Below, one piece after another: positions 23,661 through 45,539 of a DNA stretch of 64,000 nt (position 1 is its first letter; each line of letters starts with the position of its first letter). Made by a program: the position numbers and the translations under genes. The notes under the pieces were generated by a model. That model had not been told where the DNA came from. It ran no database searches and saw only the letters and a program-made list of their open reading frames with translations. The stretch comes from Anseranas semipalmata (taxonomy: Eukaryota > Chordata > Aves > Anseriformes > Anseranatidae), in the NCBI GenBank assembly GCA_013399115.1, contig VXAA01004301.1:766153-830152 (forward strand), in the 5' to 3' direction.

Positions 23661-26600
23661 CATGGTACTGTATCGAAGGAATACTTTGTGTCACAGGATT
23701 TGGTTGAAAAGGAGAAAAAATCCTGTGTGTTAATCTAGTACAATGTCCACATTTGCCTCTCACAGACCCCATAGCGTCTTTTCCCTCTTACTAGTATAAA
23801 CCCGTATAACCAAAAATAACATTTTTAAGGGAAATTGTACCTGGAATTTTTAAAAAACTAATAAACAGACATAAAAATCAGCCTAAGAAAGCATGTTGAA
23901 AAGATACTCCTGTGAGTTCTCTTCATGGCCTTTCCTTCTCTGCTTTCCTGCAAGAAGGTAATTGCTGTGTCAAGCCCTAGTTGTGTTCTCTTTTGGGGAG
24001 GGAGTGGTGGATATCAGAACACAATCACAGGAATTCAGAAAATTAACATGTCCCTAGGCTGCTACTGTATTTATCAGGTGATAATCAAATATAAATATAG
24101 AGGACCGTCTTCTAGAAAAAACTCAGAAACAATAATCAGAGCTGCAGTAAAGCAAATGCTATTTGACTCCTTGTATGCAAGACAAGGATGACACTTACTG
24201 GTCTTTCTGTGGTGTTCTAGCCTTGTTAAATCTTGCATCATTTCAAGTGGAATTTTATGCTTTAGCATTACTTTCACACTCGTTGTTTGAGAGTAACTGC
24301 AACAGCTGCTGTTGAGCAAAGGCGGGCTGTTTGATCTGGGGTATTTGATTTTCTTTTTTTGTCATTTCAACTATTCTGTCAATACTTGGAAGACTTCAGC
24401 AAGAGAAGCTGATTAGAGAAACTGATCACACAATTTCTCTGGATTTCCTCACACGTGGAATATCCCTTTTGTGTAGGTTTGCACTCGTTTGACATAAACT
24501 AGCTGAGGAATACCTATGCAGACCTTGTAAATGAGCAGGGTTGTTCAGAGTAAGACAGAATTGTTCATACTTCTAAGTAACAGAATAAAGTCACATGGGG
24601 GATGTATAGGAACCTGTTTATTTTCCATTTCTGACGGGTCTTTCTCATCTCTTCCAACCAGCCTTCTACAACCTCTCAGCTGTTCTCTGAGACCCTGGGC
24701 TCTGTGTCTTCCACCTTCCTGGCCATTCCTCTGTTTGGAATCTGATGCCTCAACATGCAGTTGAACTGTTGCCCGTGTCTCTCCCCTTTACTTTTTACTC
24801 CTGATTTCCCAGGCTTGTGCAGGTAGTGTGCTGCTCTCTGTTGTCCCACTGCTTTGCTGCTTTCCTAGCAGTGCTGGACACCTTGACAAATGAGAAGAAA
24901 AGGGAAAATTCCCTATTGTTTGTCAGGCAAAAGCTTTTTGTTGATATTGATCCTTTTTGGAGAGCTTGATTCTTGATCAAATTTCACAACCAATATACCT
25001 GAAATACAACTGGGTGAGTTCCAGTTCTGATGGATGGGTTCCAAGTAGAAACAGAGCTAGGTGAGATTCCTGTCCTAAAAAAATGTGTTGATGTGCCCTG
25101 GAAAATTGAAGTAAAAGAGCATATCATTAAATCTGTTTTGATTAGTATCCTCACTGTGAATTGTAATAATTGATTGGTAATAATTGGTAGGAGTGATTTT
25201 AAGGCAGAAAAAGTTGATGCTGCCTGCTTGGTGACTTGCCGCATGAGGCCTGTGGGCCGTATTCACTAGTTATGCTACACCAGTGCAGCTTTGTTAGCTT
25301 TATTTACTCTCTTTAATATCTACTCAGTTTCTACCTTCTCTTAAAAAACTGTACACAGAACCACGCACTCTAGGAAGATATGGAATACAGAGAAACAGGG
25401 CTGTATGATCTTTAAAAAACAAGTGCAGACTTCAAACCAACTCTTTTCCATCAATACCCGTGTTCATCAATACCCATTCCCCTCACCTCCACCCATATCA
25501 CATGTAGTTTTTAACACATCTTATTAGATGTATTTTAAAGATAACCTTTACTTTTGTCATTTGAAGCTGCTGTTTTCACCGCACTGGAAAGCAACACCCT
25601 CTTGGTATTGTCACAAAAGACTCAGCAGTATCTGTAATACTGACCTCTGGCCAGTACGTCTCATCTCTAATCTAGCACAGTAAGAACTGGAGGGCTCCCG
25701 TAGCACTCAGTTCTTGTAATGCCTCTAGGGCTTAATTCTTTGAGATAGTAGCAGCACAATTGTCCCTATCATTAAATTAAGACCTGGAAAAGCAGAGCGC
25801 GCATGTTCATTTTCTTGTTGCTCGGGCTGGGTCTGTACCATGCAGAACTCCCTGCTCCAAAGACCATCTGCCTGGTCAGTCTGTCTGCTTTGCTGAGCTT
25901 GCTGCAGCACCAGAAGCACAGTGTAGCCATGTCAGGAACTAGCTAGTCCTCTTGGCAAGCTGGAGGGACTAGGCAGAACAGGGAGCCAGAAGGCCATGGT
26001 TAAACAGCTTTCAATACCAGAGCTGTTACCTCTGCAGAGATTTCTTAATGTCATGGTGTAACAAGAGCTTGTCACAGTGTGCAAAATTCAGAGCCGGGCT
26101 TGGGACCAGAGTTTGAATTGTGGGGTTCAGTTAGGCCCATCAGAAAGTGAAACTAAGAGTGACAACATATAATACAAATTTCAGGTTTTGAGTCATGTTG
26201 TCTTCTTTGCTCCCAGCAAACTTTAAGGTCCTTCACTTTCCTTCCAATGAGTCCAGAAAACTGTTCTAAGTGAGCTGTCATGACATAACCAGAAGTAACT
26301 TGCTATCACTGCTGACATCATTTTAGCTGAATTGTTATGTGGTATAAACCTAAATTTATCATTTCAATACCTTATAATTAACTAATTTCTGTTGTGCTAT
26401 GACTTGCACATCCACCTTCACAGATGGCAAGTTTTGCACTGAAAATTTGCATCAGTTTCATGAAGGAAACAGAGGACAGCAATGTCATAGAATCCACTGC
26501 TTGCACAATACTGCAAGTGTAGTTTTTCCTGTAACATAATCCTTCAGTTGCTTAGGGCAATGTTTACACCATTAAAGTGAATTCAGAAACATTGTCTCAG

Positions 26601-29600
26601 TAAACAGGACAGAGTACATAGAACTTTTTGTGCACTCCAGCAGGCGAGGATAATATTTATCTTCTGTATATTTTTGGCCAGGAGAAAATTGGATGTTGGT
26701 GTCTCAAGACATCTGTGCTTGATACATTTATTTCATTAGAAATTCATTGCAAATCTGTTGTTTTAATGTACCTATGCCAATTGTTTTTAACAATTTTTAG
26801 AGGAACATCCTTATTTATAATTCAAACAACCATAAAAGAAATGGCTTCATTTTAGGCTTGAATACTTCTGGAGATGATTGTGGATTTATACAAGAACCAT
26901 GTTACCACAGATATTTTGGGAAGTTTGACAAAAAAATAAATAATCATCTTTGCAGTTTTGATAATCACTGGAAGAAGAAAACAGGGAAAATGAAGTCTTT
27001 AAAACAGTCTCTGTGATAGAAATACTAAACAAGGTCTATTTTTTAAATTTTGAGAACATGTTTTTGTTGGAATAATTACCCAGCATGAAAGCTCTTCCAG
27101 AGCTCTTTTAACCGCTCCTTTTTAATGACTATAGTTCTAGATCTGTTTTCTTTTTTTCCTTTTTATAAACAACCCCCAGCATAGAAACCAATCAAACGAT
27201 ACATATTTGTGTATCATATATATGTATATGTGTAGTCATGGGCTAATGTTGTTAAGGCTAACTCTAAGTACTGGGAAGAATTCAGTGAATGCTAATTTTT
27301 CAAAATTTTACATTGGGATAGGGAAGCAATTGGTCACTTGAAGAAGCAGCCACTTCTCACACCGCCACCCTAACTCTTGGGTCATATCATGGAGGCATTA
27401 CTGGGATTACTTACTGATTTCCTCCCTGCTGCTGGAAGGTGCCTTAGAGTTAAATGGGGCTGGGCAGAGCATAGATGAGTCCCTGGAAACGAACAGAACT
27501 GGAATCGACTGAAGTTGTCTTTTTTAACTTTCCAAGAGTGACAGTTCAGACAATCCCAGGACTCTTCGTAGAATGTCTTTCACTCTTTGGTTTTAAGGCC
27601 ACAAACAAACAACTTTGTAATCAAAGCTTAAAAAAGGGGAGGGAGGAATACTGGTGTTTGTCAGACTGCCACACTTTTCTTTTGTTATGTTCATTTTTTA
27701 AATAGGCTATTTAAAAAACCCTGCTTATGCTGAGGTGGATCTCTCTTGACCCCTCCTCTTCCTAGACCTCTCTCCTCTTTGAGATGAAGGGATTATTGAT
27801 TGGAACAAGGTCTGAGGCCTTAACTTCTTACCTGGTTCACGGGTGACAAAGCACCGTAGTACTGCAAGGTCGGTTACAGTCATGCTGGAGAGGAAAAGAG
27901 ACAGAGTGCAGGAACTCCTTCTCCCCTGCCCAGGTACCACTGAAAGAAGCACCATATGATTTCACATGCTGCTGACATGCGTGCCTACCCACGGCACTGA
28001 GCCACTCCGATGGGTTGTGGGTTCCCAGTTTGTTCCACATTAGGTAGCTCTAAGCCAGACAGAAAGGACTCAGAGCTTTCTGTGGCACAGTTAAGTTCCT
28101 CACACCTTGTGTGCTGGAAAACACATTTTAAAGGCCTTTTTAATAAGCCTACTTGGTAGTAAACAGAGACTAAAGAAGGATATCTGATTGCACAGACATG
28201 TCTTGAAAGTAAGTTAGTGGAAGTGCTGTTGGAGGTCTGATGAGGTCTTATGAGCCTGAAAGTCACCTGCCTCTCTTCCCCAACATAGCACGTAGCCCAA
28301 CAGAAGTTTGCCTCTGCAAACCCTCTTTTGCTTAAACTGACTCGGCATCCTGAATAAGTATTTTAAATCAAATCCCTATGGTTCTTCACACTATACCTGG
28401 CTGAAATAATGGGAATTTGCCCTGACTCACAATCATATAACTACAGTTTACCAAAGTAAATGCAATGATTGCCAAGTGCTCCATGCCTTTTTTTACGTGT
28501 TTTTTTTTTTCCACTTTGCTGAGTCATTGCTAACAAAGTTAATGTGGTCTTAAAAATATTTGCTACTAGATTAACTACTAGAGTCATACTAATTTTCATA
28601 TGGTCAGTACTAAAGCCCTCCGACTGGCCAGTGGTGCACAGTGTTACCTACTCAGTAACATCATTTATTTTCACTTACTGTGAAAACTCTGTTTTGCTTG
28701 AGTTGATGTAACAATTTTGAATCCCTGAACTAACTCTGTTGTTTTCAAACTTATGAAATACATTTTAATTCTTGGTCTGTAGAAACTGAGGTTAATGGAG
28801 TAATCATTCTGATTCCGCATTTAGTCTGGGAGTAAAATATCTCCTGTGTAAAGATACTATTAGGCTGACAACTGCACTTTCCCTCACTCTTGCTCTTTCT
28901 CCCAGTGACCTTCTTAGTAGCCTCAAAGTTGTTTTATTTCAATGGCTCTCTATGTGGTCAAAGGCAAAGGCACAAAACAGATGCAAAATCTCCTTTCTCC
29001 AAAAAGGAATAAAATTTTCCTGGAGTACTGTCTTGAAAGACTGCTTTGTAAATTTATAACACATGAAGAACACCTCTGTACATATTAAACGTTATAGGTA
29101 TATCTGATATTCACTTCCATATCATGGCTGTTTAATCCAATGTAATCACTGAAACACACCAGCATGCAGCATCAGAGCATTTCATGATTTATCTGTGGTC
29201 ATGCTGTGCTTGCATGACTCATAGAGCCAAGGTTTCTGATGGCTAGTTCCTATTTCTACCTAAACAGCCACCTATATGCATGCATAATATTTACCCAAGA
29301 ATTTCACAATTACACATTGTTCAGCACAAGTAATCAGGGGCTCTCCCTATGCAGAATTATATTTACATTCATGATGTATGTGAGCGAACTGGGCATAAAA
29401 TTTGGAATCTTGGCTCTGGGTTCTGCAGAAACCATAAATGGATTGTATATGATTATACCCTAAAGCACAGAAAGAGGACCTGCTTCAGATGGCTTAGCAG
29501 CAAGTGACTTATGCAGCACTGGTTGAAGGAGCTGCTGGCTCTCATCACCGCAGACAGTGTGGTTTCACACAGCAGTGACATCCCGTGCCGTGGTGTGATG

Positions 29601-29649
29601 GAAACGCGGGCGCTGCGAGGTGGGCAGCGCAAGGGGATGGGCTGAGCTG

Positions 29650-29663
29650 CCGCTAGAGGGCAA
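29650..29663 (+). promoter_or_regulatory. CTCF core-motif match in ISM1 intron 2
   Basis: CCGCTAGAGGGCAA matches the core of the vertebrate CTCF motif (CCRSYAGRKGGCRS) at all but the last position or so. It lies in a small GC- and CpG-rich patch (about 29580-29700) within an otherwise AT-rich intron. A bound CTCF site here could act as a domain boundary or loop anchor inside ISM1. Occupancy is inferred only from the motif. Confidence 0.5.
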
Positions 29664-30189
29664 GGCAGATGCAGACCCGCCTTGGCCCTGTGGAGACCCT
29701 GGGCTCTGTCTTCCGCCTTTGGTCGCATGGACTTATTTAGCCCTGTGCTGAGTCAGTCCCAGCCCTCGGAACAAGCTCTGCGCACTGGTATGCTTCATGC
29801 CTGCCTCAAATTCAGCCCCAGCATATTTAGAGTAACAGACCGTTTTCTTTTTCCTGGTCATATATGTCCAGGTTTAAACATCTTTTCCCCATAAGGCAGA
29901 AAGTTCTGTTGCAAAGGTTTTAGGCACAGCATGGGTTATTATTTTGTGCAGTATTTTTCCTAGCCTTTGTTCCAAGGTCTGATTCAGCAGAGGTAGCAGA
30001 AGGAATCACTCAGCCTCTGCATATCTCTGGGCTCAGTAATCCACATATGGTTTACAACATGCTAACCCTACAGTATTACACAGCCCCTTTGCAAGGCAAC
30101 ATCAGTCATTTGCCTCTGCCATATACAGAGTTTCCCACTGACTAGGAGGCAATACTGATGGACAGTCTGGTCTGTTTTGAATCCCTCAG

Positions 30190-30457
30190 GTTACCATTGA
30201 AGTGGTGGATGGCCCTGACACTGAGACAGACAAAGACTTGCAGAAAGAGAGCAGCAAGCCTAGCTGGCCGGTCCCATCACCTGACTGGAGAAACTGGTGG
30301 CAGAGGTCCTCCACGTTGACTCGCATGAGCAGTGGTGACCAGGACTACAAGTATGACAGCACTACTGAGGACAGCAACTTCCTAAACCCTCTCGGTGGGT
30401 GGGATAGTCATGCACCCAGTCACCGAACATTTGAGTCCAAGGAGCAGCCAGAGTATG
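30190..30457 (+). CDS. ISM1: ISM1 coding exon 3 (acidic linker)
   Basis: This exon is 268 bases long, enters in phase 0 after CAG at 30187-30189 and leaves in phase 1 before the strong donor GTAAGT at 30458. It encodes 89 complete codons plus the first base of an Asp codon. Recognisable family blocks in order are [32 protein letters not shown] and DSNFLNP, and it ends in QPEY. The segment is rich in Asp, Glu and Ser, links the N-terminal region to the thrombospondin repeat, and has no known fold. The frame remains open past the donor to 30507, but those codons do not resemble isthmin. The Trp-rich PDWRNWWQR block is the best-conserved part and may be a short functional motif; that is inference. 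Confidence 0.95.
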
Positions 30458-36433
<5,976 letters not shown>

Positions 36434-36523
36434 GGATCGAAGATACCTTCCGGACAGCTGCCACAGAAGTGAGCTTACTTGCTGGAAGTGAAGACTTCAA
36501 TGCTACCAAACTGTTTGAAGTTG
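36434..36523 (+). CDS. ISM1: ISM1 coding exon 5 (TSR-AMOP connector)
   Basis: This 90-base exon, phase 1 to phase 1, lies between TCTTAG (acceptor AG at 36432-36433) and a strong donor GTAAGC at 36524. It encodes [20 protein letters not shown] followed by FNATKLFEV, almost identical to mammalian isthmin 1. The Asn codon at 36499-36501 begins an N-A-T sequon and is therefore a likely N-glycosylation site in this secreted protein. The segment joins the thrombospondin repeat to the AMOP domain, and its end (KLFEV) is the start of the AMOP homology region. Because its length is a multiple of three and both phases match, skipping it would keep the frame; there is no direct evidence that this happens. 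Confidence 0.95.
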
Positions 36524-38730
<2,207 letters not shown>

Positions 38731-38846
38731 AAAGCTTTTCCTCCTCTTCAGACAGAAAATAGCATTCATTTCCTGGATGCCAAAAAACTGATAATGGCTG
38801 CTGCATTATCTCCTTGACAGGGGTTGATCAGTTTCTTTCTAATGAA

Positions 38847-38854
38847 TGTATATA
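38847..38854 (+). promoter_or_regulatory. Pumilio response element-like octamer in 3' UTR
   Basis: TGTATATA matches the Pumilio consensus UGUANAUA exactly and lies about 115 bases after the ISM1 stop codon. PUM1/PUM2 binding to such octamers usually lowers mRNA stability. An eight-base match in AT-rich sequence is also expected by chance at this scale, so only conservation across birds or binding data would support function. Confidence 0.3.
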
Positions 38855-40089
38855 GTTGTAATATAATACATAAGTATTTTTCGTAGTGTGTGTAATTTAT
38901 AAACACGTATCTCTCTATCTCACACACACCTATTTTTGCATACAGACATACATAAAACTTATCCTGGTAAGATTTTATACTGCAGTAATGTTCATTTAAT
39001 AACATGCATTTCATTTTATTCCCCAACTATAACATAAGTGTGAGATTTGGGGCAGGGAGGAGTGGAGCAGCTGCCATCGCCATCAGGCCCAAGGCCCCAG
39101 CTGAGGAGGGCACATAATTAAAAGTTATTATAAACAATAGGATTGAAAAATGTACTCTTCCATGTGGGAATGGTTTACAAGATTAATGCACCTACAGCAT
39201 TAGTTTTCTCTGTAATTGATTTCATGACTAGTCATATCTAAGAAAGGAAGATTTTTTTTGGAAGGGTAATACTTAAAAGTGAATATAGAGCCTTACTAGC
39301 AATTCCTTCTTGGAATTCTTCCTGTTACCCTCTAGCTCAGGTCCTTGCTGTCCACCTGGGGTAGGCCTGCAGGGAGGCGTAGCTGCGGTTTTCCTGTGGA
39401 CCAGGAATAGTCCCAGTGCAGGGGTTCTCCAGGAGTTACAAACAGCCCATTCCTGGAGACTTCTCAGATACGGAACTGCAGCTGGCGGGGCTTATGTCTT
39501 ACGCTGGGGAGCAGATCTTCAGGGCAGCTACCTGTAAACTAAGCATGCTGTAAGTCTTTGGAGGAGTGAGGCCACAGAAGGAAATCACGTCAAAGGTAAA
39601 AAGAATCACAGTTACTTCTCTGAAGAGTGTTTAGATCTGCTTCTTTCTTTTAAGAAAAGAAAGAAGTTTACTTTTTAAATAACAGGAAAAATGAAATATA
39701 CATTTTGAAGTTCCCTCAGATAAAGCATTGAACCAGCCTTTTTCCCCCTTTTTATCAAATGCTGAGTGCACAGTATCCTATAGAAGAAGCTATTCTTTAA
39801 GGAAGCTGTCTGGGAGGGACTATGGTGAGTTAAATTTCTTCATTTTTTTTTAAAAGCTAGCATTATTTTTGTAAAGTATTTATTGAATTATAACAATAAC
39901 TCACATATGGGATATGTCTCTAACATGAAAGGCTTCTGTAGATGGAACTTGATTGCCAAGAATAAGACTGTTGTTAGGCAAAAGGTTTTACTTCCAAATT
40001 TTTATAAAGTGCACATTTACATACATAATCCTGTAATTAAGCAGCTGATACCTGAGTTCTTATGAAAGATAAAAATTACACCATGGGAA

Positions 40090-40095
40090 AATAAA
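40090..40095 (+). terminator. ISM1: candidate polyadenylation signal of ISM1
   Basis: A canonical AATAAA hexamer lies about 1.36 kb downstream of the stop codon and is followed within 30-60 bases by T/G-rich sequence. It is the first AATAAA I found downstream of the stop that has such a context. Alternatives are ATTAAA at 39117-39122 and AATAAA at 41208-41213. Several signals may be used. Confidence 0.4.
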
Positions 40096-40120
40096 TACTT
40101 ACAGTTCCATCCTGTAAAAG

Positions 40121-43100
40121 CCTGTCTTGCTGCAAGTCAATGTCTTCATTTGGAAAACTAAGGCTAAATGTCACTGGAGAAATGTGTATTTTCGGGTTAT
40201 GTGGTCTGATGCCCATATGTGCTCTGCATGTGGAACCTCACACAGCAGTAAAGCTGATCGTGCATTACAGGCAATCTCAGCTAAAAGATTCAAGACAGCC
40301 ACAAAAGACAATTCCCTATGCTATATGCATGGACACATATATACTGTAAATCTTTTCACTCGCTCTGTTGGCCTTTCAGGTGGTGGTTGATTGCAACTTC
40401 CTGGACAGACGTGTGCATGTTCCCCCCAGCATTAACTTATGCAAAAGTCCACTGAGTCTGGGAAGTGTCAGGCTTGTGTTGGTCTGCCTAGGTGCTGCAA
40501 ATCAGAGGGCTCAAAAGCAGCCTGGGCCTTGGACACCCAGTCTGACCAAACGTGTGGTGTGCACGCTGCAGAGGCTCTCCCCGGATCTGCCAGACCTAGT
40601 CTGACAGGCTGCAGAGCCTCAGCACTGTACTTACGCTCCAGATTTCCACAAACACAGCAGTCCAGGCAAAGCTACTGCACATATGCAGCAACAACTGATC
40701 TACCGAGGTAACTTCAGCAGCTGGAAATCTTGGCCAAGTCATTGGATCTTCCCAGATGCAGGCCCTAGCTGGAGGTCGGGGGAGACATGGATATATTCTA
40801 GCACTAGCTGGCAGTAACGAAACGTGGCTAGTTGAGCAAGAGGGTAAACATGGGGATTGCCCCTTAATTTTTATAGAAACCAGGTTTTGTTAATTCTTGC
40901 AAGGTCACATGAAGGAGCGTGCAGCTAGCTGAGCCAGTTAAATTGACAGCAGATGGATAAAAAGCATAAGCAACTCCAGGATCAGTCACTTACTAGGGAA
41001 GACAGGTATTTTCTGCAATATGGGGGAGAAGGCCCTGCTTTTTAGTTGACTTAGCAGTGTGGGGGAACAACAGTCTCAGGTTTCTCTGAGAGGGCAATGA
41101 GAGGGCAGTCACAGTTCTTGAAATATAAAACATCCCTGCATTTTATAGATTAGTAAATTATGGTGCTATTGAGAGATGTTACTGTACCATTAAAACTGAA
41201 CATAACAAATAAAGTGCCAGGGAAGAGGAAAAATTATTCTAATAAATGAAATGACGCACGAAGTTTCAAGTCTTACCACTCATATTTTGCCAAGGCTAGG
41301 AACGCTGAAGGAGCCTAAACCACTGATAAGGACATACCAGGTTTTTCATAGCATTAGTCTTGGAGCACAGATCAAGAGAGTAGTCACACTTTCATCTCCT
41401 TTCCAACAATTGAAATTGTACCTGGAATGACTTTGAGCAGTAGTCTTTAGCAAGGTGCTGGAGTTACCATGGCCAAATTTGGCTCAGTCTCTCAAATTTC
41501 GTGTCAGAATAAGACCTTAGGAAGGCTTTGTGGTCTTTCATTTCTGGGCCCGGGTCAGTAGTTAGACGAAGCTGTTGTCATTGTTTCTGAGTTACTACAG
41601 AACAGCCATATTCAAAGACCCAACCAAAGATATGAGGGGGATTGAAACAAGCAGAACTGAACAGGGCTCATGGTCTCAACACCGAGAAATCCTCAGAGGG
41701 TCTGAGGTAGCCATCCTGATTCCCAAAAGGAAACTTAAAATACAGATTTTACAACAACTTTCCATATCTGGGCAGTTCCATTTTCTTGTTTTCTCATCAG
41801 CAAAGCCAGAGTAAGGCGTTTTCACCTTGTGGCCACTCGTTCCTCTGTACTACCTTTCTCTTGGACCAGCACAGCTGTTCATGCAGTAAAAGGAATCAGT
41901 CAAGTCATCCAAGTTATTTTTAACTCTGATCTACCAACAGAGATAGATTACTGCATGGCTTCAGAGTTGAGCTGGCAGGAATGCCTTAAGTGCCAGCCTA
42001 AGGAGCTGGCACCGCTGCTGAGAAAGATGTGTGGAGCAGTGCCCTGAGGCAGCCAAAAATGGATTGAATACGTACCTTTGATGGTTAAAAGGATGAGTGG
42101 GCCTGGCTTCACATTGCCTGGACAGCTGCTGAGCAGCAAAATTCCACTAACATAACCCACAGTGATGCATATGGGTTATAGGACAATATAGCGAAAAACA
42201 AAAACATACACGCATTCATGAATCCCTACAGTTCTGCATTAGTTACCAGCTGCATTTTTCCCCCTGCTGTGCAAAATGGTTAGCACTGTCAACACAATGC
42301 ATTCTTTCAAAAAATGCTAGTGAGTTCATAGGACCGCCTTTTCCATATATAGCACTTTCGTTGCGATTGTAGGGTTGGTTGCGATGAATAACTGATGCAC
42401 CTGACACTTTTGTCTAGGTGGGGCTGGGTGATACCAGCAATGACTGCTGCTTTTTCATCCCCAGCAGCGATCTCCTCCTGACCATTTTATGGGCATGGTG
42501 GTCCTGCAGCCCAGTGCTGGGTAAAGCTTTTGGGTGTTTATCACAACTGCTGCTGGAGCAGAGGAGGGACCACGGCAGTAGGGTGAGTGAAGGGTTTACA
42601 GACCGCACGGTCACAAGCAACCAAGAAGCCACCACAAGCCAGCCCCTGTGAGGCCTTTGAGCACATACAAACCCTACCAGCCACAGCGGCAGCCATGCGC
42701 AATAGACAGTGGGACAGGGGGAAAAGTAACCTTTCCCAGCTGGCAAACCTGCTGCTTCAAGGCAGGGGCTTGCAGTACGTGTGAGCCATTCAGCGAGGGG
42801 ACGCCCATGGCTGAGGAACCACTGGTGCTCCCCCAGCCTCCCCCTTGCTGCTCTTCCTGGCTGCAGCAAAGCACTGCCTTGGCTTGTGCTCAGCAGCACG
42901 GATTCACACTTCCATCCATCCTTGGCAAAAATTACTCATGTTTGGGCTGGACAGACTACACAGAAACCCTCCCCAGACCTGGCGAGCACCATTCCCAGCA
43001 GGTTCATGGAGCTGGCAGGGCAGGGAGCCTGTTTCTAACCCACCCAGACAAAGCCACCCTGCAGGCTCCGTACAGTCGCACACGATCATCTCACACCGGG

Positions 43101-45539
43101 TGAGGGGTGATGGCACAGCCACGCTCTCTCTAACCCACAGGAGGAAGGCTTCAAACCAGAGGTGAACAAAGTCACATCTCTTCATGCACCTGTGCAGGCA
43201 CAGCCATGTCCCTTCCCCTGCCCGCACGCAAAGCTAAGGAGGGAGTGCACTTGCAGGGGGAAGACCAGCAGTAAGCACCAGAATCAGGAGGACAATTCAT
43301 CCAGCAAACTGGTGTGAGTGTACGGTGCTGCCTGGCTGCATGGCATTTATGTGACAGCTGACAGAGCATGTGTTTTTCTGTCACCAATTCCCCCCTCCCT
43401 TCCCTTTGTAACTTTTAATGGAAAAATGTGTGGGCAGTTTCCATTATGCCTGCACTGTTTCAGACAAATTAAGGGGTTGGCTAAGAAATCACTGGTTTCA
43501 TATTTCATACAAAATACACACACATGCATATATTTATGTATCTATGTAAATTTATTTAGGATATCCTCTAGCCATGCACTTTATAGCAGCACGTTGCTGA
43601 GTGCAGTGTCTGCAGGAACAGACCTACAGAGGAGCCCTTCCTTTCTGGCCTTTGCAGGGGGATGAGGCTATTTTTGCACTTGCATGGGGGGAGCTTCACC
43701 AGGAAGCTGGACTGGCAGAAGCCATTCTTCGGCTCTGCCTTTTACTTTTTGAGTGACAGGTTTATTCATTTTTCCTTTTCAGCTGCATTGCTAAAGCCAC
43801 ATGCATCTTTTATGACTGTGCTAATTTTCTATCAGTTTAGGGAGTTATAAATTTTTTTCATATTTGTTCTCTATCACAAGAATGAGATGTGGGGGGGGGA
43901 TCTTAACCACATAGAGAAGCTTTTCATTCATTAAAATGCACAATTTATAAGGGATTCGGAATGTTATATTCTGGAAGTGATAGCAATATGACACAGGTCA
44001 AATCAGCCAAACCTACAAAGTGTGGGTGGCTCTAGTTTTCAAAGGCGTGCCTGAATAATATTTCCTTTTTAAACCTGGGCAAACAACATTACATGTGTTA
44101 AATGTCAGAATTTGCTGTTTATTATGGGCCTGACCAATACTTTGCTTAGAGCTGAACAGTGCGTCACTCCATTGATTTTGGGAGGGCTCTGGTATGGCTC
44201 TGAAACATGCCTAAAGCAAGGGAAAGCATCTGCACTCCATGTTGGTAGATGCAGGATGTGACTCAGAAAGTTTGGGGAGTGGGGGAAGGTTGGGGAACCA
44301 GCTCCCACTCCAAGCACCCTCCTCCAGGCTGGCTCCTGCCTCTGCACAGCCGTGCTTAACACATTCCTTTGTCTCCAAAACCAAAGCTGCAGCTCGCCCC
44401 TGTCTCCACTTCCTGGGGGCAGCTTGAGGGGACATCGCTCAGCCACGCAAAATGGAGCTGGGGTGCAGGTGGCCTTAGGAAAAGCCCTGTCTGTGGCTGA
44501 GTAGGGATCTCTTAGTCAGGTAAGAAGATGGGGAAGATGCAAACTGACTTGCCAATCTGGATGCAGGGAGTCCTGTGTCCCACTGTCCTCTGCAGCTTTT
44601 TCTGCCAGGCAGTCAACAGCGAGCACGTTCAAATGACAACACAGCCTGGCTTCACACACCTCCCGTTTGCCAACAAAGCACGAGGGCAAACCCCAAGCAG
44701 CTTACCAGAACCACTCCCACCAGCAGGAAGAAGTCCCAGCTACTGCAGCGCACCCAGGCCTGCTGGCAAGCAATGGTTTGGAGACGCAGCAAGGTGCACC
44801 ACTGCCTCTGCAGCAGTAACCATGTCTGAAGGCAACAGTGACCTGAATTCAACGCATTGGTTCTCTTACACAACCCTCATCTTGCAAACTGCCCAGGAAA
44901 CAAAGAATAAGAGTACCGAAACAGGCAGATGGAGTCTCTTCGGTCTGAGAAAGAAGATGCAATAGCAGGAATAGAAGTGACTTCTGGCCAGTGTGGAGAG
45001 GAAACAACAGCGCATTGAGTTACAAAATGCCCCATTAAGGCTCACCAAAATTTAAATGAGCATATAGGTAATGATATCCTGAAGGAGGAAGGCCTCAGAG
45101 AGGGGTAAGTCAGAAGGAACAAAGCCAGTCTTGCAAAAGAACCTAGCAAAGGAAATGCTGAAGCAGTGCCCACCTCCCCAGCAGGCTGAGGGCTTCCCTT
45201 GCCTGTCCACACACTCACAGACCCATTCCCCGACGATTTCACCACGTGTTTAATCACCACTATGTACACAACACCAGAAAAGCCAAATTAAAATGTACAG
45301 CTGGTAGGTGAAAAGGGAGGGAAAGTTGCTGAGCCTTTTTTCCTGAATAACAGCCCACACAGGCTCATGCTCACAGAGGCCACAGCACAGTGGTAGCTGC
45401 ACCACAGCTTTCAGCTGTCCGCGAGAGGTCGATGGCAGTGGTTAACCTTGACAAATAACTATGTTTTGCCCTTGCCCATAGTGGCACAGCCGTCAGTATT
45501 CCTGTAATTTTATGCGGCTTTTGCTCGAAAGGTCAGCCC
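40121..45539. other. intergenic region downstream of ISM1, proximal part
   Basis: GC content rises from about 42.4 kb onward, and overlapping open frames appear on both strands, as expected in GC-rich non-coding DNA. A late AATAAA at 41208-41213 could extend the ISM1 3' UTR. I see no splice-consistent gene, transposon or RNA gene. Confidence 0.6.

Larger units (their letters stand above)
21350..30189 (+). other. ISM1: ISM1 intron 2
   Basis: This 8840-base intron has a GTACAA donor and a CCTCAG acceptor. It is mostly unique AT-rich sequence without recognisable exons. A weak MIR-like stretch lies near 23520-23660. A small CpG-rich patch at about 29580-29700 contains a close match to the CTCF core motif at 29650-29663. 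No other element could be identified by eye. Confidence 0.85.
38731..40120 (+). other. ISM1: probable ISM1 3' UTR
   Basis: This AT-leaning non-coding stretch follows the ISM1 stop codon. An ATTAAA occurs at 39117-39122 and a canonical AATAAA at 40090-40095, the latter followed by T/G-rich sequence from about 40118, so a cleavage site near 40110-40120 is plausible. A later AATAAA at 41208-41213 is an alternative if the UTR is longer. The region includes a Pumilio-type octamer and several ATTTA pentamers. No splice-quality exon or family-like ORF is visible. The end point is inference; only transcript reads would fix it. Confidence 0.45.
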
